A program made the position numbers and the translations under genes. Shown here piece after piece: positions 5,833 to 5,877 of a DNA stretch of 5,877 nt (positions are counted from its first letter, which is position 1; each line of letters begins with the position of its first letter). Below the pieces are notes generated by a model. That model made no database searches, was not told the origin of the DNA, and worked only from the letters and a program-made list of their open reading frames with translations. Origin of the DNA: an uncultured Candidatus Nemicrothrix sp. (GTDB lineage Bacteria; Actinomycetota; Acidimicrobiia; Acidimicrobiales; UBA8592); contig CAJWRY010000088.1 of NCBI GenBank assembly GCA_913046155.1, positions 1-5,877 of the forward strand. The letters run 5' to 3'.

Positions 5833-5860
5833 TCAGGTCCCACCTGATTTGGTTTGTTTT
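5833..5860 (+). terminator. Terminator-like hairpin with T-rich tail
   Basis: TCAGGT (5833-5838) and ACCTGA (5842-5847) form a 6-bp stem with loop CCC, followed by TTTGGTTTGTTTT (5848-5860). This fits a modest rho-independent terminator, though the stem is short and the T-run is interrupted by G. It sits 60 nt after the leader ORF stop, so it could end a small RNA or act as the attenuator of a gene beyond the window. Confidence 0.45.
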
Positions 5861-5877
5861 ACCTAAACGCAGTTCGT

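Noticed and set aside
5700..5877. 16S rRNA fragment or tRNA, suggested by the anti-16S-like string
   Set aside because: Only the SD-complementary string matches, and it is in reverse complement; no other rRNA sequence or tRNA cloverleaf is present.
1..5877. CRISPR, insertion sequence, phage or defence system
   Set aside because: No repeat array, transposase, integrase, terminal inverted repeats or known defence domain was found on either strand.

Overview
The window is ordinary bacterial DNA, packed with genes and of middling to slightly AT-rich composition. The features point to an actinobacterium, possibly a marine or freshwater Acidimicrobiia-like lineage. These are a SufU-type Fe-S scaffold/transfer protein with SufS and SufC, a short metallo-beta-lactamase hydrolase of a type I associate with actinobacteria, several GTG or SD-poor starts, and a very strong Shine-Dalgarno followed by a tiny ORF. 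The taxonomic call is inference, not proof. No rRNA, tRNA, CRISPR array, insertion sequence or phage gene was seen.

Layout. (1) Positions 39-1937 (+): a class III (SdsA/BDS1-like) alkyl sulfatase. All seven expected zinc ligands are present, followed by the dimerisation and SCP2-like domains. Its reading frame stays open to the left edge of the window, so its start is uncertain. (2) Positions 1966-5097 (-): a convergent four-gene set, read in the order MBL hydrolase, sufC, sufS, sufU. sufC and sufS overlap by ATGA, and sufS and sufU are 13 nt apart, so these are surely co-transcribed. The MBL gene sits 57 nt upstream of sufC and may or may not share the transcript. sufB and sufD, the usual partners of SufC, are not in the window, and their normal place upstream of sufC is taken by the MBL gene. 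(3) Positions 5098-5170: a short divergent intergenic region with a 16-bp near-palindrome. (4) Positions 5171-5629 (+): an unrecognised 152-residue protein with one N-terminal membrane anchor. (5) Positions 5630-5877: a non-coding stretch holding the most unusual signal in the window. It has a Shine-Dalgarno complementary over about 18 nt to the 16S rRNA 3' end, a 14-codon ORF that would start at CTG, a long imperfect hairpin built over that ORF, and a terminator-like hairpin with a T-rich tail. This looks like a leader or attenuator, or a small structured RNA.

How the genes work together. SufS takes sulfur from cysteine as a persulfide, SufU accepts it, and SufC is the ATPase that drives SufBCD scaffold assembly, so this locus supplies part of the Fe-S cluster machinery. 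The alkyl sulfatase releases sulfate from alkyl sulfate esters. It is also a sulfur-related enzyme, but it is transcribed towards the suf genes and need not be functionally linked. I see no defence system or other clearly new multi-gene system. The leader at the right end and the sufB/D-less arrangement are the points that deserve a second look.
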